Part shown: positions 1-7,709 of the stretch, in pieces
Position numbering within the stretch: position 1 is the first letter of the stretch
Layout of the letters: each line of letters begins with the position of its first letter
Source of the DNA: Veillonellaceae bacterium
Lineage (GTDB): Bacteria; Bacillota; Negativicutes; Veillonellales; Veillonellaceae
DNA: 15,645 bases
NCBI GenBank assembly: GCA_900765165.1
Contig: CAAFQR010000105.1
Coordinates: forward strand, 1-15,645
Direction of reading: 5' to 3'
The notes under the pieces: generated by a model
Seen by the model: only the letters and a program-made list of their open reading frames with translations
Databases searched by the model: none
Told to the model about the DNA's origin: nothing
Made by a program: the position numbers and the translations under genes

Positions 1-875
1 CCTTCTTCCGGCGTCGTAATCGGTGTTAACTCCGTATAATCCACTTCGACGAGGTTGCACACTTCGTCTAAGTATTTCTTATGTCTCGTCGCTACCAGCG
101 CTACTGCATCACCTACATAGCGTGTACAATCCCCTTCGGCGATGAGCACGTCCCAGTCAGGAATAATATGCCCTGTCTTATTGAATGGCACATCGGATGC
201 CACGAGGACTTCTACGCAATCCGGATGGGCTTTGGCTTTGCTGATGTCGATTTTATCGACCCGAGCCCGCGGATATTTGGAACGAACCGCCTTGGCATAA
301 ATCATGTTCGGCAGTACCATATCGTCCGTATACACGCCCGTACCGAGTGTCTTTTCTACGGCATCCACGCGATGCAACAGGGACCCAATCTTACCGGACC
401 GGTCACTTTCCGGAATCGGTGCGTTTTCACGGAACAATTTAGCGGCCAATAAGATGGCATCTTCTATTTTCACATAGCCGGTACAACGGCAAATGTTGCC
501 GTTGATGGCTAATTTCACATCGTCACGAGTGGGATTCGGATTTTCGTCGATTAACGCCTTGGCGCTAATAACCATGCCCGGAATACAGAAGCCGCACTGC
601 ACGGCGCCGCATTCGCCAAAGGCATAGGCGTACACGTCACGTTCCCGGTCTGTTAGCCCTTCGATAGTAACAATGTGCTTGCCTTCCAGCTGAGATAATT
701 TAAAAATACAGGACTTTGTCTTCTTGCCGTCGATGATAACCGTACAGGCACCGCAAGCACCGGCACCACAGCCGTCCTTCGTGCCCGTCAAGCCCAGCTC
801 ATCGCGCAAATAATCAAGCAACTTACCGTCTTCTGCTGCTTCGTGCCACTGTCCGTTTATGTTTAAACGAATCAT
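1..875 (-). CDS. Selenium-dependent-type xanthine dehydrogenase, N-terminal part (cut by window edge)
   Basis: Translating leftward from the ATG at 875 gives 291 codons open to the window edge. Residues 1-135 form the two [2Fe-2S] domains of a molybdenum hydroxylase. The plant-type cluster uses Cys36, 41, 44 and 56 (CGAGACGAC). The second uses Cys94, 97, 129 and 131 (CGFCIPG, NICRCTGY). From about residue 158 the molybdopterin-subunit N-terminal region begins (LHRVDAVEKTLGTGVYTDDM). Fusion of Fe-S and molybdenum parts in one chain, beside ygfK and ssnA, matches the selenium-dependent xanthine dehydrogenase family (XdhD-like), which hydroxylates or reduces purines. All eight cluster cysteines are present. 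A GGGAGG ribosome site lies in the 16-nt gap after ygfK, so the gene is the next one in the operon. Substrate (xanthine, urate or another purine) cannot be told from this part. Confidence 0.9.
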   Translation of the reverse strand, partial: MIRLNINGQWHEAAEDGKLLDYLRDELGLTGTKDGCGAGACGACTVIIDGKKTKSCIFKLSQLEGKHIVTIEGLTDRERDVYAYAFGECGAVQCGFCIPGMVISAKALIDENPNPTRDDVKLAINGNICRCTGYVKIEDAILLAAKLFRENAPIPESDRSGKIGSLLHRVDAVEKTLGTGVYTDDMVLPNMIYAKAVRSKYPRARVDKIDISKAKAHPDCVEVLVASDVPFNKTGHIIPDWDVLIAEGDCTRYVGDAVALVATRHKKYLDEVCNLVEVDYTELTPITTPEE

Positions 876-891
876 ATGACCGAACCTCCCT

Positions 892-2583
892 TCACCCTAC
901 ATAGTAAGGTAATTCCTTTTCAAATTGTGCTACAACGGGTTGCAAGGCCGCCGGCAGTTGTGCTAACGGTACTTCAGCCGTAGTTCCTTCAAAGCGATAA
1001 CCCCACAGGTCACCGGCTTTATAAAAACCATCATTAGTAGATGCGTCAAGACGTGCTTTGTCTAAGAAGAACGTAAGCCGATCCTTGTACGGCTGGCACG
1101 GTTCTACGCAGTTACAAGCACAGTTGCCGCATTCGTTACAGGACTCATCAATATGGATGACCAGCTTCTGGCCGTTCACCGTAATGATTTCATTGGTGCG
1201 GTTCGGACAAACGCGAACACAGTTGCCGCACACTACACGGCACGTATAAGTCGTGGCGCGAGCGTCCTGGAACCCAGGATGAGCGTCGTGTTTCTTGCGC
1301 ATAGCCGCCGTTTTGTGAAGCGTTGCATCAGATACCGCATCAGCAGCGAGTGCTTCGATAGCGGCAACGTCCAAGGTCTTCACCGATTGATACGGTACGG
1401 ATTCTACTTCCTTCGCCAATGCATCCAGCTGGTTGTAGCCGGCACCTTGGAGCAAGGTGGTACAAACCGTTACGGGCCAAATACCGGCACCGAAAATCTT
1501 CTTGATGGTCTTCCGGTCAGCGCCGCCGCTATAGGAAATAGCCAGCTTGCCGTCCAGCGCCTTGCTGAGCTGCGCCGCCAAGGAAATAGTCAACGGATAG
1601 AGCGCCTTGCCGGACATATACATCTGTTCCCCAGGAAGCTCTTTCTTCGTAATCGTAACGGGGAACGTGTTGGTTAATTTCACACCAAACTGTAAGCCTT
1701 CCCCTTCCGCCACGGCTTGCAAGCGCTTAATCATAGGCACGGCGTCGTCCATGGTGGGGTCCACTTCGAATTGATGCTTATCAAAGATAACATAATCAAA
1801 GCCCGTCGCATCGAGAAGCGAACGCACCTTGTCATAACCGAGCAGCGTCGGATTGCATTTCAAGTACAGGTTCAGTTTCTTTTCCGTCAACAAGTACGTG
1901 CAAATGCCTTCGATTTCATGAGCCGGGCAGCCGTGCATAGTGGACAGCGTAATAGACTGACAAATGTTGTCGCTAATGGCTTTAATGTAATCTTCGTCAA
2001 CGTTCTTGAAGAGCGCTACATTCGCCAATAACCAATCCTGACATTCTTTCCAAATAGCCGTCTTCGATGCGGCTTTCAAGCCTTCGATAAAGTTATCGAT
2101 TAACGGGTCTTTAATGCCGGCCAGGTTATACCCAACGCTCATGTTGAAAATGAACCCGTCCGGATCGCCCAATTCAAATTCTTTGCTAATCACTTTCAGT
2201 GCGAACCACGCCTTCACGTATTCCGCCATAGCTTCGTCAGCCCGATACTCAGCGGACCATTCCACGTTGTACGCTTCGTCGGCGGAGTTAATGCACGGCC
2301 GGGGAATCCCTAATTCTTCACCATACATGGTCTGCACTGTTTTCAACTCAATAAACCGCGCCCCGCCTACATAGGCGGCTACAATATTCTGCGCCAGCTG
2401 CGTATGCGGTCCTGCTGCCGGCCCTAAGGGGTTTTCCATAGTGCGCCCAAACAACGACAGCCGCGATACACAACCAAAGCGATGTATAGCGTCTACATTA
2501 TAAATACGACGATGTTTGCCATATTCTGCCACTATATGATGCATTAAGCGATCAAAACTTACAGGATACATCAAATCGCTCAT
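892..2583 (-). CDS. ygfK: YgfK-like Fe-S oxidoreductase, short form lacking the FAD/NAD(P)H domain
   Basis: The 563-residue protein matches both ends of YgfK. Residues 1-400 are the dihydroorotate-dehydrogenase-like barrel (GPAAGPHTQLAQNIV at 54-68, ELKTVQ at 79-84, TLSTMHGCP at 212-220, SYSGGA at 350-355). Residues 448-496 are a two-cluster [4Fe-4S] domain (Cys448, 452, 455, 459 and Cys482, 485, 488, 492, then PYKDRLTFF). Family members such as E. coli YgfK are about 1,000 residues, with a GltD-like FAD/NAD(P)H domain between these parts. Here the barrel passes into the Fe-S domain near residues 430-445 and no GxGxxG motif is present. The layout resembles PreA of dihydropyrimidine dehydrogenase, which needs a separate flavin subunit. 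YgfK was once proposed as a selenate reductase subunit; later work links it to anaerobic purine reduction. The start at 2583 follows GAGGAGG and matches the E. coli N-terminus. Confidence 0.9.
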   Translation of the reverse strand: MSDLMYPVSFDRLMHHIVAEYGKHRRIYNVDAIHRFGCVSRLSLFGRTMENPLGPAAGPHTQLAQNIVAAYVGGARFIELKTVQTMYGEELGIPRPCINSADEAYNVEWSAEYRADEAMAEYVKAWFALKVISKEFELGDPDGFIFNMSVGYNLAGIKDPLIDNFIEGLKAASKTAIWKECQDWLLANVALFKNVDEDYIKAISDNICQSITLSTMHGCPAHEIEGICTYLLTEKKLNLYLKCNPTLLGYDKVRSLLDATGFDYVIFDKHQFEVDPTMDDAVPMIKRLQAVAEGEGLQFGVKLTNTFPVTITKKELPGEQMYMSGKALYPLTISLAAQLSKALDGKLAISYSGGADRKTIKKIFGAGIWPVTVCTTLLQGAGYNQLDALAKEVESVPYQSVKTLDVAAIEALAADAVSDATLHKTAAMRKKHDAHPGFQDARATTYTCRVVCGNCVRVCPNRTNEIITVNGQKLVIHIDESCNECGNCACNCVEPCQPYKDRLTFFLDKARLDASTNDGFYKAGDLWGYRFEGTTAEVPLAQLPAALQPVVAQFEKELPYYVG

Positions 2584-2648
2584 AAGGAACGCCTCCTCTA
2601 TACCTATATACCTATATATTTTCTGAAATGAACAGCCTCCTCGCAGCC

Positions 2649-2675
2649 GGTGCCAGGCGCCGTAGCGCCGGCACC
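2649..2675 (-). other. Intergenic hairpin between ssnA and ygfK
   Basis: GGTGCC and GGCGC on the left pair with GCGCC and GGCACC on the right, giving 11 bp with one bulged A (2655) and a CGTA loop. No T-run follows on the minus strand, so it is unlikely to terminate transcription. It sits in a 132-nt gap that also has two GAGGAGG motifs, one at 2634-2640 with no start codon at a proper distance and one serving ygfK. Confidence 0.6.
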
Positions 2676-2715
2676 TACCGCGAACAGTCTGCGTATAACG
2701 TAGTACTAACTCAAT

Positions 2716-4047
2716 TTACGGCACTAACCGTTTCCAAAGTCCAACCGCAATGTCGCGAACCTGTGCATTCAACGCGGCTTTATCAAGACCTACGAGCTGA
2801 CGGTCCTGCATGCGTACCACCCCATCGCTGATGGTGGTAATAACATTCAAACCGTTCGTACCGAACAACAGATGACCGTTAAGGTTATCCGCTGTCATCG
2901 GCGTCGGCGGATCATAATCCATGACGATGACATCGGCAGCAGCGCCTTCCTTGATAATACCTACTTCCGCTTTTAAGAACTGACCGGCAATGCGGCGGTT
3001 GTTTTCAAAGAGCATGGTCGGAACTTCGCCCCAGCCCTGATTTGGTAAACCGCTGCGGTGTTTCACCAAGCAGTTGGCTACCTTGTAGGATTCCAGCATA
3101 TCGCTGGTGTAACCATCGGTGCCCAGGGCTAAGCGAATACCGGCTTTATACATGGCCAAAATATCCGGTGCCCCAACGGCGTTACCCATGTTGCTTTCCG
3201 GATTATGCACCACCATGGTATCCGTTTCCTTGAGGCGGTTGATTTCAGCGGCGTCAACATGAATGCAATGACCAGCGATGGTGTTCGGCCCCAAGATGCC
3301 TTCCTGGTAAAGCCGTTCCACTGTGCGGAGGCCGTACTTTTCGATGCTGTCCGTTTCATCGCTAGCCCCTTCGGCGACGTGAATGTGGTAGCCTAGCTTA
3401 TCCGTGTTCGCTTCACGAACGTACGCCAGCGTTTCGGGACTCAAGGTAAACGATGCATGGAGACCAAACATGGCCGCCAAGTGGGCCGGATCCTTCGCTG
3501 CTTCCTTGCCGAAGCGAACATTTTCGGCAACTGCCTCTTCCATGGCTGCTTGACCATTGCGGTCACTCACTTCATAGCAGAGACAAGAGCGAACGCCGAA
3601 CTGCTTCGCCACATCGGCTAAGACGGAAAGGCTGCCTTCCGTTTCACCATAGGACGCATGGTGGTCAAAAATGGTAGTGACACCATTTTCGATGCACGCC
3701 ATGTAGGTCGCTACGGCGCTGGCCCACACGTCATCACGTTTTAAATGACGGTCTAAGAAAAACCAAAGACCTTCTAGAATTTCATTGAAGTTTGTCGGGT
3801 TATTGCCGGGAATGCTCAAGCCGCGAGCCAATGCGGAGTAAATATGATGATGCGCATTGATGAACCCCGGCATGATGATCTTACCGTGAGCCGGTATAAC
3901 CGTAGCCTGCGGGTAGGTCTTGCGCAACTCATCATAGCTACCGACGGCTTCAATGCGACCGCCGTCCATTACGACAGCGCCGCGGGTAATCATCGGTCGT
4001 GCTGCATCACGGGTAAACACCGTACCTTCGCCTAATAAAATCATCAT
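2716..4047 (-). CDS. ssnA: SsnA-type aminohydrolase (amidohydrolase superfamily)
   Basis: The 443-residue protein is a metal-dependent hydrolase of the cytosine/guanine deaminase (ATZ/TRZ) branch. The expected metal and catalytic positions are visible: H66 and H68 in NAHHH, the HIHVAE stretch at 221-226, GHCIH at 259-263, and D311 in LGTDG. Flanking beta-strand segments at both ends (1-58 and after 362) fit the composite sandwich of this fold. Length and overall pattern agree with E. coli SsnA, including DHHAS near 128-132 and PTPMTADN near 381-388. In this context it probably deaminates or hydrolyses a purine-derived intermediate; the exact substrate is not settled. The ribosome site AGGAGGT overlaps the TAG stop of arcC, indicating translational coupling. 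Two ATGs are adjacent (4047 and 4044). The second lies 7 nt from GGAGG and may be the true start. Confidence 0.92.
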   Translation of the reverse strand: MMILLGEGTVFTRDAARPMITRGAVVMDGGRIEAVGSYDELRKTYPQATVIPAHGKIIMPGFINAHHHIYSALARGLSIPGNNPTNFNEILEGLWFFLDRHLKRDDVWASAVATYMACIENGVTTIFDHHASYGETEGSLSVLADVAKQFGVRSCLCYEVSDRNGQAAMEEAVAENVRFGKEAAKDPAHLAAMFGLHASFTLSPETLAYVREANTDKLGYHIHVAEGASDETDSIEKYGLRTVERLYQEGILGPNTIAGHCIHVDAAEINRLKETDTMVVHNPESNMGNAVGAPDILAMYKAGIRLALGTDGYTSDMLESYKVANCLVKHRSGLPNQGWGEVPTMLFENNRRIAGQFLKAEVGIIKEGAAADVIVMDYDPPTPMTADNLNGHLLFGTNGLNVITTISDGVVRMQDRQLVGLDKAALNAQVRDIAVGLWKRLVP

Positions 4048-4055
4048 GACACCTC

Positions 4056-4991
4056 CTATAGATGAATGCGTGTTCCTGTTTTGCCTTCGATGCCTTCTTT
4101 GGCCTTGCTCAAAAGCGTAATAATCGCTACACGGCCCAGCTTCTGTTCAGCAAACTGGATAGCCGCTTCGATTTTCGGTAACATAGAGCCCTTGGCGAAC
4201 TCACCGGATGCTGCGTACGCCTTCGCTTCGTCGACGGTCATATCGTCCAGCCATTTCTGGTCCGGTTTACCAAAGTTGACCGCAACCTTTTCGATGGCCG
4301 TTAAAATGATAAACACATCCGCATCAATCTGATGGGCCAAGAGACCACTGGTCAAATCCTTGTCAATAACGGCAGACGCGCCGCTTAAGTGATTGCCATC
4401 GTGGACTACGGGAATCCCGCCGCCACCACAGCAGATAACCAGCTGCTTGCCAACCAATTGACGGATCGCATCTAATTCGACAATTTCAACCGGTGCCGGC
4501 GACGCTACTACACGGCGCCAACCACGGCCGGAATCTTCGACGCATTTATAATCGTAATGTTCTTCTGCATAACGGGCTTCCTCTTCGGACATGAAATGCC
4601 CGATAGGCTTCGTCGGATTCTTAAAGCCCGGGTCGGACCCGTCTACGCGAACCTGCGTTACCATCGTGGACACCGACAAATTCGTGATGCCCCGATTCAG
4701 TAACTCTTCGCGCAATGCATTTTGTAAATCGTAACCGATGTATGCCTGGCTCATGGCCACACATACTGACAACGGCGTATTTGGCTGATTCGCGTTCTCT
4801 CTCGATAAGGCTGCCATTGCATTGTTGATCATGCCCACCTGAGGGCCATTGCCGTGGGTAACCACTACTTCGTAGCCGGCTTCCACCAAATCAACAATAA
4901 TCTTAGACGTGCCCTTTACTGCTATCATTTGCTCCGGCAACGTATTCCCCAATGCGTTGCCGCCTAATGCGATAACTGCTCGTTTTGCCAT
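4056..4991 (-). CDS. arcC: Carbamate kinase
   Basis: The 311-residue protein has the full carbamate kinase signature: ALGGNALG at 8-15, VTHGNGPQVG at 44-53, NPTKPIG near 125-131, CCGGGGIPVV at 187-196, VIDKDLTSGLLA at 208-219 and the GSMLPKIEAA segment at 268-277. Length is normal for the family. The enzyme converts carbamoyl phosphate and ADP to ATP, ammonia and carbon dioxide, so it gives substrate-level ATP from ureido breakdown. With a YgeW-type carbamoyltransferase directly upstream, the substrate is most likely made by that partner. It therefore corresponds to YqeA-type kinases of purine clusters rather than the arginine deiminase operon, as no arcA or arcB is present. AGGTGAGGTG precedes the ATG. 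The upstream gap contains a strong hairpin that could lower expression relative to ygeW. Confidence 0.95.
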   Translation of the reverse strand: MAKRAVIALGGNALGNTLPEQMIAVKGTSKIIVDLVEAGYEVVVTHGNGPQVGMINNAMAALSRENANQPNTPLSVCVAMSQAYIGYDLQNALREELLNRGITNLSVSTMVTQVRVDGSDPGFKNPTKPIGHFMSEEEARYAEEHYDYKCVEDSGRGWRRVVASPAPVEIVELDAIRQLVGKQLVICCGGGGIPVVHDGNHLSGASAVIDKDLTSGLLAHQIDADVFIILTAIEKVAVNFGKPDQKWLDDMTVDEAKAYAASGEFAKGSMLPKIEAAIQFAEQKLGRVAIITLLSKAKEGIEGKTGTRIHL

Positions 4992-5024
4992 AGTTACACC
5001 TCACCTAACGTGTCGAAAAGCGAA

Positions 5025-5050
5025 AGGCTGTCCGGGAACCCGGACAGCCT
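5025..5050 (-). terminator. Perfect 12-bp intergenic hairpin, possible weak terminator or attenuator
   Basis: AGGCTGTCCGGG (5025-5036) pairs exactly with CCCGGACAGCCT (5039-5050), separated by two bases. Read on the minus strand it follows the ygeW stop by six nt, and the stem is followed by TTCGCTTTTCG, an interrupted T-run. The stem is strong enough for an intrinsic terminator but the tract is poor. Partial termination or a 3' end-protecting role is more likely than a full stop, since arcC has no clear promoter of its own. Confidence 0.6.
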
Positions 5051-5056
5051 ACTGGA

Positions 5057-6250
5057 CTAGCGGAGAACCCGTTTTGTACCTTTTGCTTCCAATTCCTTAA
5101 GGAGTGCTACTGGATCACTGAATTTGCTCAAGAAGATCATCGCTGCGATAACGTACGGTTTGTAGCTGGCTTCTTTGTAAAGCGGTACGCGGTACCGGTC
5201 AAATACGGAGCCGTCTACTTCGCCTTCTTCACAGCTTACGCCGGAGATATCGGCCGGCAAGCAATGTAAGTACAACGCTTTACCGTCTTTGGTAAGCTTC
5301 ATCATATCTTCGGTGCAAGCCCAATCCTTATGCTGTGCGTTTTGAGCGAGCAATTCTTTTTCAAGCGCTTTGATGCCGTCGCTGTCGCCATTGCCATACA
5401 AGATGGTACGTTTTTCCATAGCAGCGAACGGAGCCCAGCTCTTCGGATATACAATGTCAGCGTCCTTGAACGCGTCTTCCATGCTATTGGTGCGGCGGAA
5501 CGAACCACCGGATGCTTTGGCGTTCTTTTCAGCCACTTCTTCGACTTCCGGCATTACTTCGTAGCCTTCCGGATGAGCGAGGACAACGTCCATGCCGAGG
5601 CGAGTGAATAACCCGATAACGCCTTGCGGTACGCTTAACGGTTTACCGTACGACGGGGAGTACGCCCAGGTCATAGCAATCTTTTTGCCCTTCAAGTTTT
5701 CGATGCCACCGAATTCCTTGATAATATGTGCCGCATCGGCCATACACTGGGTCGGATGGTCAATATCACACTGCAGGTTCACGAGGTTCGGGCGCTGTTC
5801 CAATACGCCGTCTTCGTTACCTTCCTTAACAGCATCGGCTACGGCGTGCATGTACGCGTTGCCTTTACCGATATACATATCGTCGCGAATACCGATAACA
5901 TCAGCCATGAAGGAGATCATGTTTGCTGTTTCGCGTACCGTTTCGCCGTGAGCGATCTGGGACTTACCTTCATCAAGGTCCTGTACTTCAAGACCTAAGA
6001 GGTTACAAGCAGAAGCAAAGGAAAAACGAGTACGGGTAGAGTTATCGCGGAACAAGGAAATACCAAGACCGCTGTCAAATACTTTCGTTGAAATATTGCG
6101 TTCCCGCAAAGCGCGGAGCGCGTCAGCTACGGCCCATACAGCCTTTAATTCATCGTCGGATTTTTCCCAAGTAAGGAAGAAATCTTCACCGAACATACCT
6201 TTAAAATCTAACTTTTCTAAATCGGCAATTGCTTTGTTGAAATCAGTCAT
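5057..6250 (-). CDS. ygeW: YgeW-type carbamoyltransferase-like protein
   Basis: The protein belongs to the aspartate/ornithine carbamoyltransferase superfamily and matches E. coli YgeW along its whole length. Numbering from the chosen start, the carbamoyl-phosphate loop STRTR is at 71-75, HGETVRETAN at 101-110, HPTQ at 165-168 and HCLPAD at 329-334. YgeW proteins are knotted transcarbamylases whose substrate long remained unknown. In purine clusters they are thought to run catabolically, releasing carbamoyl phosphate for the kinase encoded next. I chose the ATG at 6250 (397 aa), because it follows AGAAGGA at good spacing and the protein then begins like YgeW. The longer frame to 6310 adds 20 residues with no family match and no ribosome site. 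Confidence 0.93.
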   Translation of the reverse strand: MTDFNKAIADLEKLDFKGMFGEDFFLTWEKSDDELKAVWAVADALRALRERNISTKVFDSGLGISLFRDNSTRTRFSFASACNLLGLEVQDLDEGKSQIAHGETVRETANMISFMADVIGIRDDMYIGKGNAYMHAVADAVKEGNEDGVLEQRPNLVNLQCDIDHPTQCMADAAHIIKEFGGIENLKGKKIAMTWAYSPSYGKPLSVPQGVIGLFTRLGMDVVLAHPEGYEVMPEVEEVAEKNAKASGGSFRRTNSMEDAFKDADIVYPKSWAPFAAMEKRTILYGNGDSDGIKALEKELLAQNAQHKDWACTEDMMKLTKDGKALYLHCLPADISGVSCEEGEVDGSVFDRYRVPLYKEASYKPYVIAAMIFLSKFSDPVALLKELEAKGTKRVLR

Positions 6251-6312
6251 CGTAAAATCCTTCTTTCTATATGTCGAATCGTAAAGCGTCTCGTAGTCAT
6301 TGTGTGCCAAGA

Positions 6313-6331
6313 GTAGCGGCTAAGCCGCTAC
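6313..6331 (-). other. Intergenic hairpin between ygeY and ygeW
   Basis: GTAGCGGC (6313-6320) and GCCGCTAC (6324-6331) form a perfect 8-bp stem around TAA. Neither strand has a T-run after it, so it does not look like a terminator. It lies in the 105-nt gap between ygeY and ygeW and could affect transcript stability or processing. Confidence 0.55.
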
Positions 6332-6355
6332 CTCACTTAGCTAATCGCGTTATGC

Positions 6356-7669
6356 TTAGTCCTTGCAGTATACCGTCGGTAATGCTGCGTATACAGCGGC
6401 ACAATGTACTAAGTCAATTTTCCAGGTCATTTCATTCGGTGCATGAGCCTGTGCTTCGGCGCCAGGGCCAAAACCGATACACGGAATGCCATTGCGGCCC
6501 ATGATGGACACGCCATTGGTGGAGAACGTCCATTTATCCGTTAACGGGCGGGACTGACGCATTTCCAGCTGCGACGGATCGCCTAAGCGTTTATCGCCAT
6601 ACAAAGCGGTGTACGCTTCTTCCATCGCTTTGGTAACCTTGTGAGTCTTCGGAATAACCCACGTCGGGAAATAACATTCGATAGGATATACGAGGCCCGT
6701 ATAGGACGGACGGTCGTATTGGTACAGCGACACTTTAACGTCATCGCCGTATTTCTTAACTGCCGGCAGTGCACGGATTTCGTCGAGGCAGCTTTCCCAG
6801 GTTTCACCAGCCGTCATGCGGCGGTCAAGGGAAACGGCACAGGAGTCAGCTACAGCGCAGCGGCTCGGGGATGTGAAGAAGATTTCGGAGCACGTTACGG
6901 TACCGCGACCGAGGAAATGAGCTTCTTCCCATTCATCGTTGTATTTCGGGTCTAACATTTTTACGAGGCCTTTGATTTCAGTGGAGTCTTCGGCGTCGTT
7001 TTCGTTAAGTGCACGAATTTCCTGGAGAATATCAGCCATTTTGTAAATAGCGTTGTCACCGCGTTCCGGTGCAGAACCATGGCAGGAAACGCCTTGCACA
7101 TCGATGCGGATTTCCATACGACCGCGCTGACCGCGATAAATACCGCCGTCCGTCGGTTCCGTGGACACTACGAACTCAGGCTTCACGCCGCCTTCTTTGA
7201 TAATGTATTCCCAGCAAAGGCCGTCGCAATCTTCTTCCTGCACCGTACCGGTTACGAGCACGCGGTACTTATCGCTAAGAAGGCCTAAGTCCTTCATAAT
7301 CTTCGCGCCATACACAGCGGAAACGATGCCACCGCACTGGTCCGCTACGCCGCGGCCGCCGATTTCCGTTTCCGTTTCATACCCTTCATAGGGATCGAAC
7401 TTCCAGTTAGCGATGTTGCCGATGCCAACCGTATCGATATGCGCATCAAAGGCGATGAGCGTCTTGCCTGTACCCATGTAACCGAGCACGTTGCCTTGCT
7501 TGTCGATTTGCACATCATCGAACTCGAGGGCTTTCATTTCAGCGGCAATGCGATCGATGTGATCCTTTTCACCGCAGCTTTCGCCCGGCTTCGACACGAT
7601 GTCACGCAAAAACTTCGTCATCGCTGCTTCATACCCTTGTGCTGCCTGTTTAATTGCTTCGTAATCCAT
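6356..7669 (-). CDS. ygeY: YgeY, M20-family metallohydrolase of the purine cluster
   Basis: This is a two-zinc M20 peptidase/deacetylase-type hydrolase, 437 residues from the chosen start. Metal ligands fit the family: H77 and D79 in DAHIDTVG, D110 in GVADQCGG, E145/E146 in TVQEEDCDG (E145 the likely general base), E171 in STEP, and a histidine in the C-terminal HAPNE. Long stretches agree with E. coli YgeY (RGQRGRMEIRIDVQGVSCHG, SPSRCAVADSCAVS). It has two extra segments of about 17 residues relative to E. coli, one rich in acidic residues before FLGRGTV and one before TDKWTFSTNG. It probably hydrolyses an N-carbamoyl or amide intermediate that leads to diaminopropionate. The ATG at 7669 lies 9 nt from the GGAGG. 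A TTG three codons upstream abuts that site and is too close to be used. Confidence 0.92.
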   Translation of the reverse strand: MDYEAIKQAAQGYEAAMTKFLRDIVSKPGESCGEKDHIDRIAAEMKALEFDDVQIDKQGNVLGYMGTGKTLIAFDAHIDTVGIGNIANWKFDPYEGYETETEIGGRGVADQCGGIVSAVYGAKIMKDLGLLSDKYRVLVTGTVQEEDCDGLCWEYIIKEGGVKPEFVVSTEPTDGGIYRGQRGRMEIRIDVQGVSCHGSAPERGDNAIYKMADILQEIRALNENDAEDSTEIKGLVKMLDPKYNDEWEEAHFLGRGTVTCSEIFFTSPSRCAVADSCAVSLDRRMTAGETWESCLDEIRALPAVKKYGDDVKVSLYQYDRPSYTGLVYPIECYFPTWVIPKTHKVTKAMEEAYTALYGDKRLGDPSQLEMRQSRPLTDKWTFSTNGVSIMGRNGIPCIGFGPGAEAQAHAPNEMTWKIDLVHCAAVYAALPTVYCKD

Positions 7670-7709
7670 ACTGCCCAACCTCCTATACCCTAAACGCTTT
7701 ATATGTTAT

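Noticed and set aside
1153..1677. Long rightward reading frame (174 codons) over ygfK
   Set aside because: It is antisense to a well-conserved gene, has no ribosome site and shows no family motif. The same holds for the other rightward frames across 81-9400.
6251..6310. N-terminal extension of ygeW
   Set aside because: No ribosome site precedes the ATG at 6310, and the extra residues do not match YgeW, while the ATG at 6250 has AGAAGGA at good spacing.
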